Source: Jeongeupia sp. HS-3 (GTDB lineage: Bacteria; Pseudomonadota; Gammaproteobacteria; Burkholderiales; Chitinibacteraceae). Taken from it: a stretch of DNA of 64,000 nucleotides. Positions 1-8,206 of this stretch are shown here, piece by piece (position 1 is the stretch's first letter; each line of letters begins with the position of its first letter). Location: NCBI RefSeq assembly GCF_015140455.1, contig NZ_AP024094.1, positions 2,294,001 through 2,358,000 of the forward strand, in the 5' to 3' direction. The notes below the pieces were generated by a model. That model was not told the DNA's origin. It made no database searches and saw nothing but the letters and a program-made list of their open reading frames with translations. The translations under genes and the position numbers were made by a program.

Positions 1-210
1 GTGTTGGCGATGTACCACGATCAAGGCTTGCCGGTGCTCAAATACGCCAGCTTTGGCGAAGGCATCAATATCACCCTCGGCCTGCCCATCATTCGCACCT
101 CGGTCGACCACGGCACCGCGCTCGACCTCGCCGGTACCGGCCGCGCCGATCCGGGCAGCCTTCGCGCGGCGATCGACCTCGCGGCCGAGCTCGCACGCAA
201 CCGCGGCTAA
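1..210 (+). CDS. pdxA: 4-hydroxythreonine-4-phosphate dehydrogenase, C-terminal part
   Basis: PdxA oxidises 4-phosphohydroxy-L-threonine in the DXP-dependent pyridoxal phosphate pathway. Only the last 69 residues are in the window; the reading frame is open back to base 1, so the gene starts upstream and the GTG at base 1 is not a real start. The C-terminal family signature is visible: [11 protein letters not shown], then [19 protein letters not shown], where the metal and substrate ligands lie. The gene ends 24 bases before rsmA. pdxA-rsmA adjacency is common in proteobacteria, which supports co-transcription. Confidence 0.93.
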   Translation: MLAMYHDQGLPVLKYASFGEGINITLGLPIIRTSVDHGTALDLAGTGRADPGSLRAAIDLAAELARNRG

Positions 211-234
211 ATCAGTCGCGCACAAGGTTTTTTC

Positions 235-1023
235 ATGTCACACATTCCCCGCAAGCGCTTCGGCCAAAACTTCCTGCAAGATCAGGGCGTCATTCAGGGC
301 ATCATCGCCGCGATCAATCCGCGCCCCGGCGATGTGCTGGTCGAGATCGGCCCCGGCCTCGCCGCGCTGACCGAGCCGCTGATGCAGCGTGCCGGCAAAC
401 TGCATGTGGTCGAAATCGACCGCGATATCGTCAGCCATCTCGCCGGGCGTTTCTCGCCCGAGCAACTGGTTATCCATAACGCCGATGCGCTGAAATTCGA
501 TTTCGCCGCGCTCGCCGCCGAGATCAATCCGACCGGCCAGATCCGCCTCGCCGGCAACCTGCCCTACAACATCTCGACACCACTGCTGTTCCATCTGGCC
601 AGCTTTGGCGATGCGATCAGCGATATGCACTTCATGCTGCAAAAGGAAGTGGTCGACCGCATGGTGGCCGAGCCGAGCACGACCGACTACGGCCGGCTCT
701 CGGTGATGCTGCAAGTGCGCTTCAACATGGACAAGGTACTCGATGTACCGCCAACCGCCTTCTATCCGCCGCCCAAGGTCGATTCAAGCGTGGTGCGGAT
801 GATGCCCTGGGCGGTCAACCCCTGGCCGGCGGTTGATCTCGCGGCGCTGGAGACATTGGTCGCGACCGCCTTTGGCCAACGCCGCAAGACCATCCGCAAC
901 AACCTCAAGGGCATTGCCGACGATGCCACGCTCGCCGCAGTGGGGATCGATGCCGGCTGGCGACCAGAGAACATCAGTGTTGGCCAGTACATCGACCTCA
1001 CCAATGCACTCGCCGCCCGCTGA
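235..1023 (+). CDS. rsmA: 16S rRNA dimethyladenosine transferase RsmA (KsgA)
   Basis: The 262-residue protein dimethylates the two adjacent adenosines in the 3'-terminal hairpin of 16S rRNA (A1518/A1519 in E. coli) using S-adenosylmethionine, a late 30S assembly step. Visible features are the N-terminal RKRFGQNFL (residues 6-14), the SAM-binding motif EIGPG (37-41), and the catalytic NLPY tetrad (108-111). The C-terminal helical domain carries FGQRRKTIRNNL. Length matches the family (273 in E. coli). It lies just downstream of pdxA. No terminator-like hairpin was seen between it and the next gene, 68 bases away. Confidence 0.97.
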   Translation: MSHIPRKRFGQNFLQDQGVIQGIIAAINPRPGDVLVEIGPGLAALTEPLMQRAGKLHVVEIDRDIVSHLAGRFSPEQLVIHNADALKFDFAALAAEINPTGQIRLAGNLPYNISTPLLFHLASFGDAISDMHFMLQKEVVDRMVAEPSTTDYGRLSVMLQVRFNMDKVLDVPPTAFYPPPKVDSSVVRMMPWAVNPWPAVDLAALETLVATAFGQRRKTIRNNLKGIADDATLAAVGIDAGWRPENISVGQYIDLTNALAAR

Positions 1024-1091
1024 TCGGCGTACTACCGGCATTTCCCTTGATCGTCGTTGCTCACCGCATTCACAATTGACCGCTTGAAACC

Positions 1092-1850
1092 ATGACAGAC
1101 AGTCTTCCCATGATCCGCTTCTCCAGCGTCAACAAGTGGTACGGTCGCGACCACCACGTGCTCAAGAACATCAACCTCGAGGTCAAACAAGGCGAGGTTG
1201 TGGTCGTTTGCGGGCCATCGGGCTCGGGCAAATCGACGCTGATCCGCACCATCAACCAGCTCGAACCGATCGACGACGGTGAAATCAATGTCGCCGGCGT
1301 CGTCGTCAACGACCCGAAAACCAATATCAACACGCTGCGTGCCGAAGTTGGTTTTGTGTTCCAGCACTTCAACCTCTATCCGCATCTCTCGGTCCTCGAC
1401 AACATCACGCTCGCGCCGATGCAGGTCAAGAAAATGAGCCGAGAGGCCGCTGAAAAGCTGGCCATGGAGTTGCTGATCCGGGTCGGACTCGACAACAAGA
1501 AAGACGCTTACCCGGCCAATTTGTCCGGCGGCCAGCAACAGCGCGTCGCGATTGCCCGCGGCCTGGCGATGCAGCCCAAGGTGATGCTGTTCGATGAGCC
1601 GACCTCGGCACTCGATCCGGAAATGATCGGCGAAGTACTCAACGTCATGCAGAAGCTGGCCGAGTCGGGCATGACGATGATGGTTGTCACTCACGAAATG
1701 GGCTTTGCCCGCGAAGTGGCCGATCGGGTGGTTTTCCTCGCCGAAGGCGAAATTGTTGAAGACACCACACCCGAAGCCTTCTTCACCGCGCCCAAGACCG
1801 ACCGGGCCAAACAGTTCCTCAGACAGGTACTTTCGCCGATGCACGGCTAA
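1092..1850 (+). CDS. Polar amino acid ABC transporter ATP-binding protein, first copy (GltL-like)
   Basis: This is a 252-residue cytoplasmic ATPase of the polar amino acid uptake family. Walker [10 protein letters not shown] is at 41-49, the signature LSGGQQQR at 144-151, and Walker B with [10 protein letters not shown] near 164-177. Homologues usually begin at the equivalent of Met-7 ([12 protein letters not shown]), so the start could be 1110; neither site has a clear Shine-Dalgarno. It is clearly similar to the ATPase at 4422-5150, so the importer region has one ATPase at each end. A hairpin terminator follows it, separating it from the binding-protein gene. Whether it powers the GltJK permease, replaces the other ATPase under some condition, or serves another permease cannot be told from sequence. 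Confidence 0.9.
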   Translation: MTDSLPMIRFSSVNKWYGRDHHVLKNINLEVKQGEVVVVCGPSGSGKSTLIRTINQLEPIDDGEINVAGVVVNDPKTNINTLRAEVGFVFQHFNLYPHLSVLDNITLAPMQVKKMSREAAEKLAMELLIRVGLDNKKDAYPANLSGGQQQRVAIARGLAMQPKVMLFDEPTSALDPEMIGEVLNVMQKLAESGMTMMVVTHEMGFAREVADRVVFLAEGEIVEDTTPEAFFTAPKTDRAKQFLRQVLSPMHG

Positions 1851-1860
1851 GCGCCACGAA

Positions 1861-1884
1861 AAGCCGCCTACGGGCGGTTTTTCC
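1861..1884 (+). terminator. Intrinsic terminator after the first ATPase gene
   Basis: CCGCC and GGCGG form a short GC stem around a TACG loop, with A-rich sequence before it and TTTTT after it, starting 11 bases past the stop codon. This suggests that the first ATPase is at least partly a separate transcription unit from gltI-J-K-L. Confidence 0.7.
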
Positions 1885-2002
1885 ATGGTGTTGCGTTTAT
1901 GCCGACACCAGCTTGTAAGCTAGGGTTTTCACCAAGCGCAGCATTCCGGCGTGGCACCTATACTCGAATGGTGTGAAAAAACACGCTATGGAGATTGCCC
2001 AC

Positions 2003-2902
2003 ATGAAGAAACTGCTGCCGTTGTGTATGGCCGTATCCGCCCTCTTCACCGTTACCGCCCAAGCCGAAGAGCTGAGTGGCACGATGAAGAAGATCAAGGA
2101 AAGCGGCACCATCGTGATCGGTCATCGCGACTCGTCGATCCCGTTCTCCTATCTTGATGCCAGCCAGAAGCCGGTCGGCTACTCGATGGACCTCTCGGCG
2201 AAGATTGTCGAGGCGGTGAAAAAAGAGCTGAAGATGCCGAGCCTCGTGGTTCGTTACAATCTCGTCACCTCGCAGACCCGAATTCCGCTGGTGCAAAACG
2301 GCACGGTTGATGTCGAGTGCGGCTCGACCACCAACAATCTCGAGCGCCAAAAGCAGGCTGCTTTCTCGCTGGGCATCTTTGAAATCGGCACACGTTTGCT
2401 GGTGAAGAAGACCTCGGGCATCAAAGAGTTCGCCGACCTTGCCGGCAAGAACGTCGTCACGACCGCCGGCACCACGTCCGAGCGGCTCATCAAGAAGATG
2501 AACGACGAGAAAAAACTGAACATGAACATCATCAGCGCCAAGGATCATGGTGAATCCTTCCTGATGCTGGAATCGGGTCGTGCGGTTGCCTTCATGATGG
2601 ACGACGCCCTCCTGGCCGGTGAAATGGCCAAGGCCAAGGCGCCGAACGACTGGAGCATCGTCGGCAAGCCGCAGTCGTACGAAATCTACGGCTGCATGTT
2701 GCGCAAGGATGATCCGCAATTCAAGAAGGTGGTCGATGGCGCACTGGCCAGCACGTTCAAGTCGGGCGAAATCAACACGATCTACAAGCGCTGGTTCCAG
2801 AGCCCGGTCCCACCCAAGGGTCTGAACCTGAACTTCCCGATGAGCGACGAATTGAAAGAGCTGATCGCCAAGCCGACCGACAAGTCCGCCGAGCAAATGT
2901 AA
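2003..2902 (+). CDS. gltI: Glutamate/aspartate-type ABC transporter periplasmic binding protein
   Basis: The 299-residue protein binds an acidic or polar amino acid in the periplasm and delivers it to the GltJK permease. The ATG at 2003 is chosen over the in-frame codon at 1973 because GGAG lies 9 bases upstream and translation then gives a compact signal peptide (MKKLLPLCMAVSALFTVTAQA, cut near residue 21). The mature part shows the family pattern: GTIVIGHRDSSIPFSY, then DVECGSTTNN, which resembles E. coli GltI (DFECGSTTNN). A CxxR-like basic pair and the SxxKDHGESF segment fit glutamate/aspartate binders. The exact ligand is inferred from these signatures. Confidence 0.92.
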   Translation: MKKLLPLCMAVSALFTVTAQAEELSGTMKKIKESGTIVIGHRDSSIPFSYLDASQKPVGYSMDLSAKIVEAVKKELKMPSLVVRYNLVTSQTRIPLVQNGTVDVECGSTTNNLERQKQAAFSLGIFEIGTRLLVKKTSGIKEFADLAGKNVVTTAGTTSERLIKKMNDEKKLNMNIISAKDHGESFLMLESGRAVAFMMDDALLAGEMAKAKAPNDWSIVGKPQSYEIYGCMLRKDDPQFKKVVDGALASTFKSGEINTIYKRWFQSPVPPKGLNLNFPMSDELKELIAKPTDKSAEQM

Positions 2903-2942
2903 TCAGTCGTAAAGAAACGAAGCCGGTCGTAGCCTTGCAGCA

Positions 2943-2965
2943 CCTGCCCGACGCAATCGGGCAGG
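2943..2965 (+). other. Intercistronic hairpin between gltI and gltJ
   Basis: CCTGCCCGA and TCGGGCAGG form a perfect 9-bp stem with a CGCAA loop. A second, weaker GC hairpin (GGCCGC/GCGGCC) follows directly, with no long T-run. Structures of this kind after a binding-protein gene typically protect the upstream mRNA or reduce read-through, giving more binding protein than permease. That role is inferred. Confidence 0.6.
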
Positions 2966-3011
2966 CCGCCGGATTGCGGCCGGCTTCTTGTTTAACAGGG
3001 GGAAGCCCAAG

Positions 3012-3758
3012 ATGAATTACAACTGGGACTGGGGCGTATTTTTCCACTCTACCGGCATCGGCAGCGAGATCTATCTGGACTGGTTCATCACCGGTCTGGG
3101 CTGGACGATCGCGCTGGCACTGGCCGGCTGGGCGATTGCGCTACTGCTTGGTACCGTACTCGGCGTGATGCGCACGCTGCCGGGCAAGTTACTACCGACC
3201 ATCGCGACGGTTTACGTCGAAGTTTTCCGTAATGTGCCACTGCTGGTACAGCTGTTTATCTGGTATTTCATCGTTCCCGATTTATTGCCCGAAGGCCTGG
3301 AGAACTGGTTCAAACAGGATTTGAATCCGGCCACCAGCGCCTTTATCAGCGTTGTTCTCTGTCTCGGGCTCTTCACCGCCGCCCGCGTTTGCGAGCAGGT
3401 GCGTACCGGTATTCAGGCGCTGCCAAAAGGCCAGATCAATGCCGCGATGGCGCTTGGCCTGCGTACCCCGCAAATCTACAAGCAAGTGCTGTTGCCGCAA
3501 GCATTCCGGATCATCATTCCGCCATTGACCAGCGAATTCCTGAACATTTTCAAGAACTCGTCGGTGGCATCCTTGATCGGCCTGATGGAGCTGCTCGCGC
3601 AGACCAAGCAAACGGCTGAATTTACGGCCAATTTGTTTGAGGCATTCACACTGGCGACCATCATCTACTTCGTGCTCAATATGGGCCTGATGCTGTTCAT
3701 GCGCTGGGTTGAAAAGCGCGTGCGCGTGCCGGGACTGATCGCGCTGGGAGGCAAGTAA
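3012..3758 (+). CDS. gltJ: Glutamate/aspartate-type ABC transporter permease GltJ
   Basis: This is a 248-residue inner-membrane permease of the HisMQ/GltJK class. The ATG at 3012 is preferred to the TTG at 2988 because GGGGGAA lies about 9 bases upstream and the family begins with MNYNWDWGVFF. Several hydrophobic segments are present (for example around TIALALAGWAIALLLGTVLG). The cytoplasmic EAA loop that docks the ATPase is seen as RTGIQALPKGQINAAMALGL. It is followed after one base by gltK, so the two permease subunits are probably translationally coupled and form a heterodimer. Confidence 0.93.
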   Translation: MNYNWDWGVFFHSTGIGSEIYLDWFITGLGWTIALALAGWAIALLLGTVLGVMRTLPGKLLPTIATVYVEVFRNVPLLVQLFIWYFIVPDLLPEGLENWFKQDLNPATSAFISVVLCLGLFTAARVCEQVRTGIQALPKGQINAAMALGLRTPQIYKQVLLPQAFRIIIPPLTSEFLNIFKNSSVASLIGLMELLAQTKQTAEFTANLFEAFTLATIIYFVLNMGLMLFMRWVEKRVRVPGLIALGGK

Positions 3759-3759
3759 G

Positions 3760-4425
3760 ATGGATTTCACTTCACTTATCACCGCGATGCCCGGCTTGGT
3801 CTCGGGCATGATGCTGACGCTGAAGTTGCTGGTGCTCGCCATTATCGGTGGCGTTGCGCTCGGCACGCTGCTGGCACTGGCCCGCTTGTCGCACAACAGG
3901 CTGCTATCCAGCCTCGCCGGTTTCTACGTCAATTATTTCCGCTCGATTCCGCTGCTGCTGGTCATCACCTGGTTCTACTTCGTGGTGCCCTTCATCATTG
4001 GCTGGCTGACCGGCACCAATAAACCGATCGGTGCGTTCTACTCGTGTCTGGTCGCCTTCATGATGTTCGAAGCGGCGTATTACTGCGAAATCGTCCGTGC
4101 CGGGATTCAGTCCATTCCGCGTGGCCAGGTTAACGCCTCCTATGCGCTCGGCATGACTTATAGCCAGACCATGCGCTTGGTCATCCTGCCGCAGGCCTTC
4201 CGTAAGATGACCCCGCTACTGCTGCAGCAATCGATCATCCTGTTCCAGGATACCTCGCTGGTTTACGCCGTCGGCCTGATGGATTTCCTGAACAGCTCCC
4301 GCTCCGCCGGTGATATCGTCGGCGAATTACCCCAGTTCCTGGTTTTTGCCGGTCTGGTCTATTTCATTATCAGTTTTGGCGCCTCTACACTGGTGAAGCG
4401 TCTGCAAAAAAGGTTGACCGTATGA
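3760..4425 (+). CDS. gltK: Glutamate/aspartate-type ABC transporter permease GltK
   Basis: The second permease subunit has 221 residues. Membrane segments include [20 protein letters not shown] and [19 protein letters not shown]. The ATPase-docking EAA loop is [20 protein letters not shown], followed by [19 protein letters not shown]. It starts one base after gltJ and its last codons overlap the start of gltL by four bases (ATGA), a tight operon arrangement. Length and motifs fit E. coli GltK (224 residues). Confidence 0.93.
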   Translation: MDFTSLITAMPGLVSGMMLTLKLLVLAIIGGVALGTLLALARLSHNRLLSSLAGFYVNYFRSIPLLLVITWFYFVVPFIIGWLTGTNKPIGAFYSCLVAFMMFEAAYYCEIVRAGIQSIPRGQVNASYALGMTYSQTMRLVILPQAFRKMTPLLLQQSIILFQDTSLVYAVGLMDFLNSSRSAGDIVGELPQFLVFAGLVYFIISFGASTLVKRLQKRLTV

Positions 4426-5150
4426 TCTCGCTCAAGAATGTCAGCAAGTGGTATGGCGACTTCCAGGTTCTGACCGATTGCACTACCGAAGTCAGCAAGG
4501 GTGAAGTTGTTGTCGTCTGCGGGCCGTCCGGCTCGGGCAAGTCCACGCTGATCAAATGCGTGAACGGCCTTGAGCCCTTTCAGTCCGGCGACATCATCGT
4601 CGACGGCATCTCCATCGGCTCGCCCAAGACCGACCTGCCAAAGCTGCGCTCGCGCATTGGCATGGTGTTTCAGAACTTCGAGCTGTTTCCACACTTGTCG
4701 ATCACCGACAATCTGGTACTGGCGCAGATCAAGGTGCTCGGTCGTACGGAAGCCGAGGCCAAGAAGAAGGGGCTGGCGCTGCTCGATCGCGTCGGCCTGT
4801 CGGCGCAGGCGACCAAGTTCCCCGGTCAGCTCTCCGGTGGTCAGCAGCAGCGCGTGGCGATTGCCCGAGCGCTGGCGATGGATCCGATCGCCATGTTGTT
4901 CGACGAGCCAACCTCGGCGCTTGATCCGGAAATGATCAACGAAGTGCTCGACGTAATGGTGCAGCTCGCCCACGAAGGCATGACCATGATGTGCGTCACC
5001 CACGAAATGGGCTTCGCACGCAAAGTGGCCAATCGGGTCATTTTCATGGATCAAGGCCTCATCGTCGAAGATGCCAACAAGGACGATTTCTTCGGCAGCC
5101 CACGCAGCGAGCGTGCGCAAACCTTCCTGTCGAAAATTCTGCAGCACTGA
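4422..5150 (+). CDS. gltL: Glutamate/aspartate-type ABC transporter ATP-binding protein GltL
   Basis: The 242-residue ATPase overlaps gltK by four bases and is the natural partner of GltJK. Walker [10 protein letters not shown] is at 34-42; [17 protein letters not shown] and [13 protein letters not shown] follow, then the switch histidine in CVTHEMGF. Length equals E. coli GltL (241). It resembles the ATPase at 1092-1850 over the whole length but is clearly diverged from it, pointing to an old duplication. A strong terminator follows 17 bases after the stop. Confidence 0.93.
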   Translation: MISLKNVSKWYGDFQVLTDCTTEVSKGEVVVVCGPSGSGKSTLIKCVNGLEPFQSGDIIVDGISIGSPKTDLPKLRSRIGMVFQNFELFPHLSITDNLVLAQIKVLGRTEAEAKKKGLALLDRVGLSAQATKFPGQLSGGQQQRVAIARALAMDPIAMLFDEPTSALDPEMINEVLDVMVQLAHEGMTMMCVTHEMGFARKVANRVIFMDQGLIVEDANKDDFFGSPRSERAQTFLSKILQH

Positions 5151-5167
5151 GACGACACCGCATCGAC

Positions 5168-5195
5168 AAGGCCGCGTTTCGCGGCCTTTTTTGTT
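5168..5195 (+). terminator. Intrinsic terminator of the glt operon
   Basis: AAGGCCGCG and CGCGGCCTT form a perfect 9-bp stem with a TTT loop, running straight into a six-T tract. It begins 17 bases after the gltL stop codon. Confidence 0.92.
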
Positions 5196-5215
5196 GCCCC
5201 AGCCAATTGATACAT

Positions 5216-5259
5216 TTGTTAATTATTGCATTAACAAACAAAATTGATCGTCATATGAT
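5216..5259 (+). promoter_or_regulatory. Sigma-70 promoter overlapped by an inverted repeat
   Basis: A near-consensus promoter is visible: -35 TTAACA (5231-5236), a 17-base spacer, and -10 TATGAT (5254-5259), each five of six to consensus. A perfect 8-bp inverted repeat, TTGTTAAT (5216-5223) and ATTAACAA (5230-5237), covers the -35 box, the geometry of a repressor operator. It would drive the small secreted protein gene at 5313. No regulator gene lies beside it, so the cognate protein is unknown. Confidence 0.65.
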
Positions 5260-5312
5260 GAACTCACTGACTCAGCGATCGTTACGACCGGGGTCCCACA
5301 GGAGTATTCATC

Positions 5313-5525
5313 ATGCAAAAGTCGTTCAAATTCGCCTTTGTTGGCAGCCTGCTTGCCCTTGCCCAATTCGCCAGTGCCGAGGCAATGCCGATGCATCAGA
5401 ACATCCAGCTGCATCCGGCCTGGGGTTCTCATACCAGTGCGCCGGCACAGCGGCAGGCGGTCAATGGCCAAGCCCAGATCCAGCGGCTGCACCAAGAGGC
5501 CGGCCCAGGCTCGATGGCCGGCTAA
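5313..5525 (+). CDS. Small secreted protein of unknown function
   Basis: This is a 70-residue protein with a typical signal peptide (MQKSFKFAFVGSLLALAQFASA, likely cut after ASA near residue 22). The mature peptide of about 48 residues is rich in Gln, His, Ala and Met, without cysteine. GGAG stands 11 bases before the ATG. A strong promoter lies upstream and a symmetrical terminator downstream, so it is a monocistronic, probably well-expressed unit. The family is not recognised. His and Met residues (AMPMHQNIQLH) could suggest metal binding, but that is only a guess. Confidence 0.72.
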   Translation: MQKSFKFAFVGSLLALAQFASAEAMPMHQNIQLHPAWGSHTSAPAQRQAVNGQAQIQRLHQEAGPGSMAG

Positions 5526-5538
5526 ACCGATGCAACAT

Positions 5539-5567
5539 AAAAAAACCGGGCATCGCCCGGTTTTTTT
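5539..5567. terminator. Bidirectional intrinsic terminator between convergent genes
   Basis: A-rich sequence, ACCGGGC, an ATC loop, GCCCGGT and then seven Ts make a symmetrical terminator. It serves the small secreted gene on the plus strand. On the minus strand it lies just after, and touches, the stop codon of the GGDEF-EAL gene. Confidence 0.9.
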
Positions 5568-8152
5568 CAGACCTTGTTGGCCAGCCCCAGCCGCATCCAT
5601 AGTTCGGCGACCCCCGCTGGCACCGGCGCGCTGAAATGAAAGCCCTGTAGATAATCGACGCCCAGCCCTTGCAGGTAGCGCGCCGCCTCGAGGTTTTCAA
5701 CGCCTTCGACCACGATATCAAGCCCCAGACCGCGGCCAAACTGGACGATGGCTTGCATCACCCGCCGGCCCGCTTCGGTATGCAGCCGCTTGGTAAACGA
5801 CACGTCGACCTTCAACAATTGCGCCTGCATTTCGTGCAATTGCGCCAGTGATGAATAGCCCGTGCCGAAATCGTCGATCGCAATCTGGAAACCGGCACTA
5901 TTCAACTGCCGCAGGTGCTTAAGTTGGCGCGCGTAATCGTTCAGCGCCGCCGATTCGGTAATTTCGATGATCACGTCACTGGGGCGCAAGCGGTTTGCCA
6001 TCAAGCGCTCGACCAGCAGCGATACGAATACCGGCGAGAACAACTGGCTGCGCGAGATATTCAACATCAGTTTCTGCGTCAGCCCGGCATCGCGCCAGGC
6101 CCGCAACTGCGGAAATGCCTGCTGCATCACCAGTTCGGACAACTCCTGGATCAGCCCGACCTTTTCGGCCATCGGTACGAACAGCTCGGGGCTGATCCAG
6201 CCGTTCGTGTCATCGTGCCAGCGTGCCAGCGCTTCAACCGCGATGATTTCCCCGTGCTGCGCCGACACCACCGGCTGATAAAACACGCTCAATCGTGCGT
6301 GCCGGATCGCCGCCGACAGCCGCGACTGCAGCGCCACATGCTCCCGCCCCAGCGCCTTCAAATGCAGGATGTCGCTGTAGAAACACACATTGTTCCGACC
6401 CGCATGCTTGGCGTGGTACATGGTGTGATCGGCCGCCGACAGCAATTCTTCGCCCGATTCGGCGTTATCGGGAAACACAGCAAAGCCGACACTCACCGAC
6501 GGATGCGCTTCGAGGCCATCCAGCAGCACCGCCTCTCGGGCCGCCTCGAGCAAACGCTCGGCCATGGTACGAATTTGTGATGGATCGCGCAGATCCGGCA
6601 TCAGCACGACAAATTCATCGCCGCCCCAGCGTGCGAGCACGTCCTGCTCGCGCAGCACTGCCGAGAGCCGGCTGGCGAGACTGCTGAGTAACTGATCACC
6701 GACGCGGTGGCCGAATGCATCGTTGATCTGCTTGAAATGGTCGAGATCAATAAAGCCCAGCGCCACCTTGCTGTGTTCGCGGCGCGCCCGCTCAATCGCC
6801 TGCGCCAGCGCATGGTCGAGCATCAGCCGGTTCGGCAAGCGGGTAAGGTCGTCAAACAGCGCCATCTGGCTGATGTGCTGCTCGTTCAGGCGCACTTCAG
6901 TCACGTCACGCAGCACGCCACGTATCGTCGCGGTGCGATCGGCGGCGGGAGGTAGTAGCAAAAAGCGCACCTCCACCCAGATCAGCTCACCGCTTTCCTG
7001 ATACAGACGAAAACGCTGCGTTACCGAGCCAGAGGGCAGGCGCGCCAGCGCCGTTTGCACCAGGCTCATATCGTGATCATGCACCCAGTGCATTAAGGCG
7101 CTGCCCAGATCGCCATCCAGGTCGCGTAGCGCCAAACCACGCAAGCGTGCCCATGCGGCGCTGGCACGAACCAGCCGCCCATCGGCGGACAAATCGATCA
7201 CCGCCTCGTCGAGCAACTGCAAGGTGTCCCCTAGCGCTTGCTGTTGCAATGCACTGCGCTTGCTCGCGCTGACATCGCGCAACAGCACCACCATACCGCC
7301 CTGCCCCACCGGGCGCATGCTGCCCTCAAGCCAGATCAGTCCATGGCTGCCTTCAAGCCGGCATTCCACCGTCGCCGTTTCACCTGCCTGCACCGCCGGC
7401 AGCTTGGCCGCGAGCGCCCCGGCCAGCGGCGGCGGCAAAGCCTGCGCCAGACTGCGCCCTTCCAGCGCAGCCGCATGCAGCAGCACCGGATGGCTGGACC
7501 ACGCCCTCACGATCCGGCCCTGTGCCGACAGCTCGAATACCATATCGTCGGTCGCACCGACCAGCGCCGCAAGCCGGTCGCGCTCGGAACGCAAAGCCGC
7601 ATCGACCTCGAATCGCACCAAGCCTTGCGCCAGTTGCCTGCCCAGCATCGTCAGCAAACGTAGCTCGTCAGCACTGCGGACATTGCCATCGTGCTCATCG
7701 AAAAAAGCCAGCAAGCCAAAGGGCTCGCCACGGTCGAGCAGCGGCAAGGTGACGATTCTGCGCGCACCGATGCCGGCGAGCAGCATTTGCTCCGCGAGCG
7801 GCAGCTCAAGCAGCGAGCGCTGCAGCAACATCCCGACAGCCAAGGTATCGGCCAGCAAGGGGTAATCGGCCAGCGACAGGTGGCGCAAGTTTGTAGCGCT
7901 GAGGCGGGACTCTGGCATCACCCAGGCGGCATCAAGTTTGGCGCTCAGCTCTTCACAGCGAAACAGGCAGACGAGATCGGCATGACTGGCATCGGCCAGT
8001 ACTTCAGCCAGTACCGCGGGATCGGGCGCTTCAAAGCCGGAAAATTGGGCAACCACGCGATCAAACGCGTCGAAATAAGCCTGCTGGCGAACGAAGGCAC
8101 CGGATGCCGGCGCGCTGGGCTCAGCGACGGACGGCCATTCTGAATGGGGCAT
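5567..8152 (-). CDS. GAF-PAS-GGDEF-EAL cyclic-di-GMP signalling protein
   Basis: The 861-residue protein has an N-terminal GAF-like sensor (about 25-180), two PAS-type segments (about 190-300 and 310-430), a diguanylate cyclase domain and a phosphodiesterase domain. WGGDEF is at 509-514, with an RxxD inhibitory site (REQD) five residues before GGDEF. EAL is at 640-642. The EAL-domain catalytic set looks complete: NISRSQ, EITES, DDFGTGYSS near 759, LLKVD, VEGVE and QGFHFS. Both activities are therefore possible, with net direction set by the sensor domains. No transmembrane segment is evident, so it is probably cytosolic. It is transcribed alone. The signal sensed is unknown. Confidence 0.92.
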   Translation of the reverse strand: MPHSEWPSVAEPSAPASGAFVRQQAYFDAFDRVVAQFSGFEAPDPAVLAEVLADASHADLVCLFRCEELSAKLDAAWVMPESRLSATNLRHLSLADYPLLADTLAVGMLLQRSLLELPLAEQMLLAGIGARRIVTLPLLDRGEPFGLLAFFDEHDGNVRSADELRLLTMLGRQLAQGLVRFEVDAALRSERDRLAALVGATDDMVFELSAQGRIVRAWSSHPVLLHAAALEGRSLAQALPPPLAGALAAKLPAVQAGETATVECRLEGSHGLIWLEGSMRPVGQGGMVVLLRDVSASKRSALQQQALGDTLQLLDEAVIDLSADGRLVRASAAWARLRGLALRDLDGDLGSALMHWVHDHDMSLVQTALARLPSGSVTQRFRLYQESGELIWVEVRFLLLPPAADRTATIRGVLRDVTEVRLNEQHISQMALFDDLTRLPNRLMLDHALAQAIERARREHSKVALGFIDLDHFKQINDAFGHRVGDQLLSSLASRLSAVLREQDVLARWGGDEFVVLMPDLRDPSQIRTMAERLLEAAREAVLLDGLEAHPSVSVGFAVFPDNAESGEELLSAADHTMYHAKHAGRNNVCFYSDILHLKALGREHVALQSRLSAAIRHARLSVFYQPVVSAQHGEIIAVEALARWHDDTNGWISPELFVPMAEKVGLIQELSELVMQQAFPQLRAWRDAGLTQKLMLNISRSQLFSPVFVSLLVERLMANRLRPSDVIIEITESAALNDYARQLKHLRQLNSAGFQIAIDDFGTGYSSLAQLHEMQAQLLKVDVSFTKRLHTEAGRRVMQAIVQFGRGLGLDIVVEGVENLEAARYLQGLGVDYLQGFHFSAPVPAGVAELWMRLGLANKV

Positions 8153-8172
8153 GAGGACTGTTCCACGCGCAC

Positions 8173-8200
8173 AAAATACCCGGCCTTGGCCGGGTATTTT
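8173..8200 (-). terminator. Intrinsic terminator after topA
   Basis: AAAATACCCGGCC and GGCCGGGTATTTT form a perfect 13-bp stem with a two-base loop, starting 7 bases after the topA stop on the minus strand. The AT ends provide a T-run in either direction. It also insulates topA from the GGDEF-EAL gene. Confidence 0.85.
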
Positions 8201-8206
8201 TGTACG

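Noticed and set aside
1885-2002. Riboswitch or leader peptide ahead of gltI
   Set aside because: A TATACT box is seen near 1959 but no matching -35 at normal distance, no conserved riboswitch core, and no convincing short ORF.
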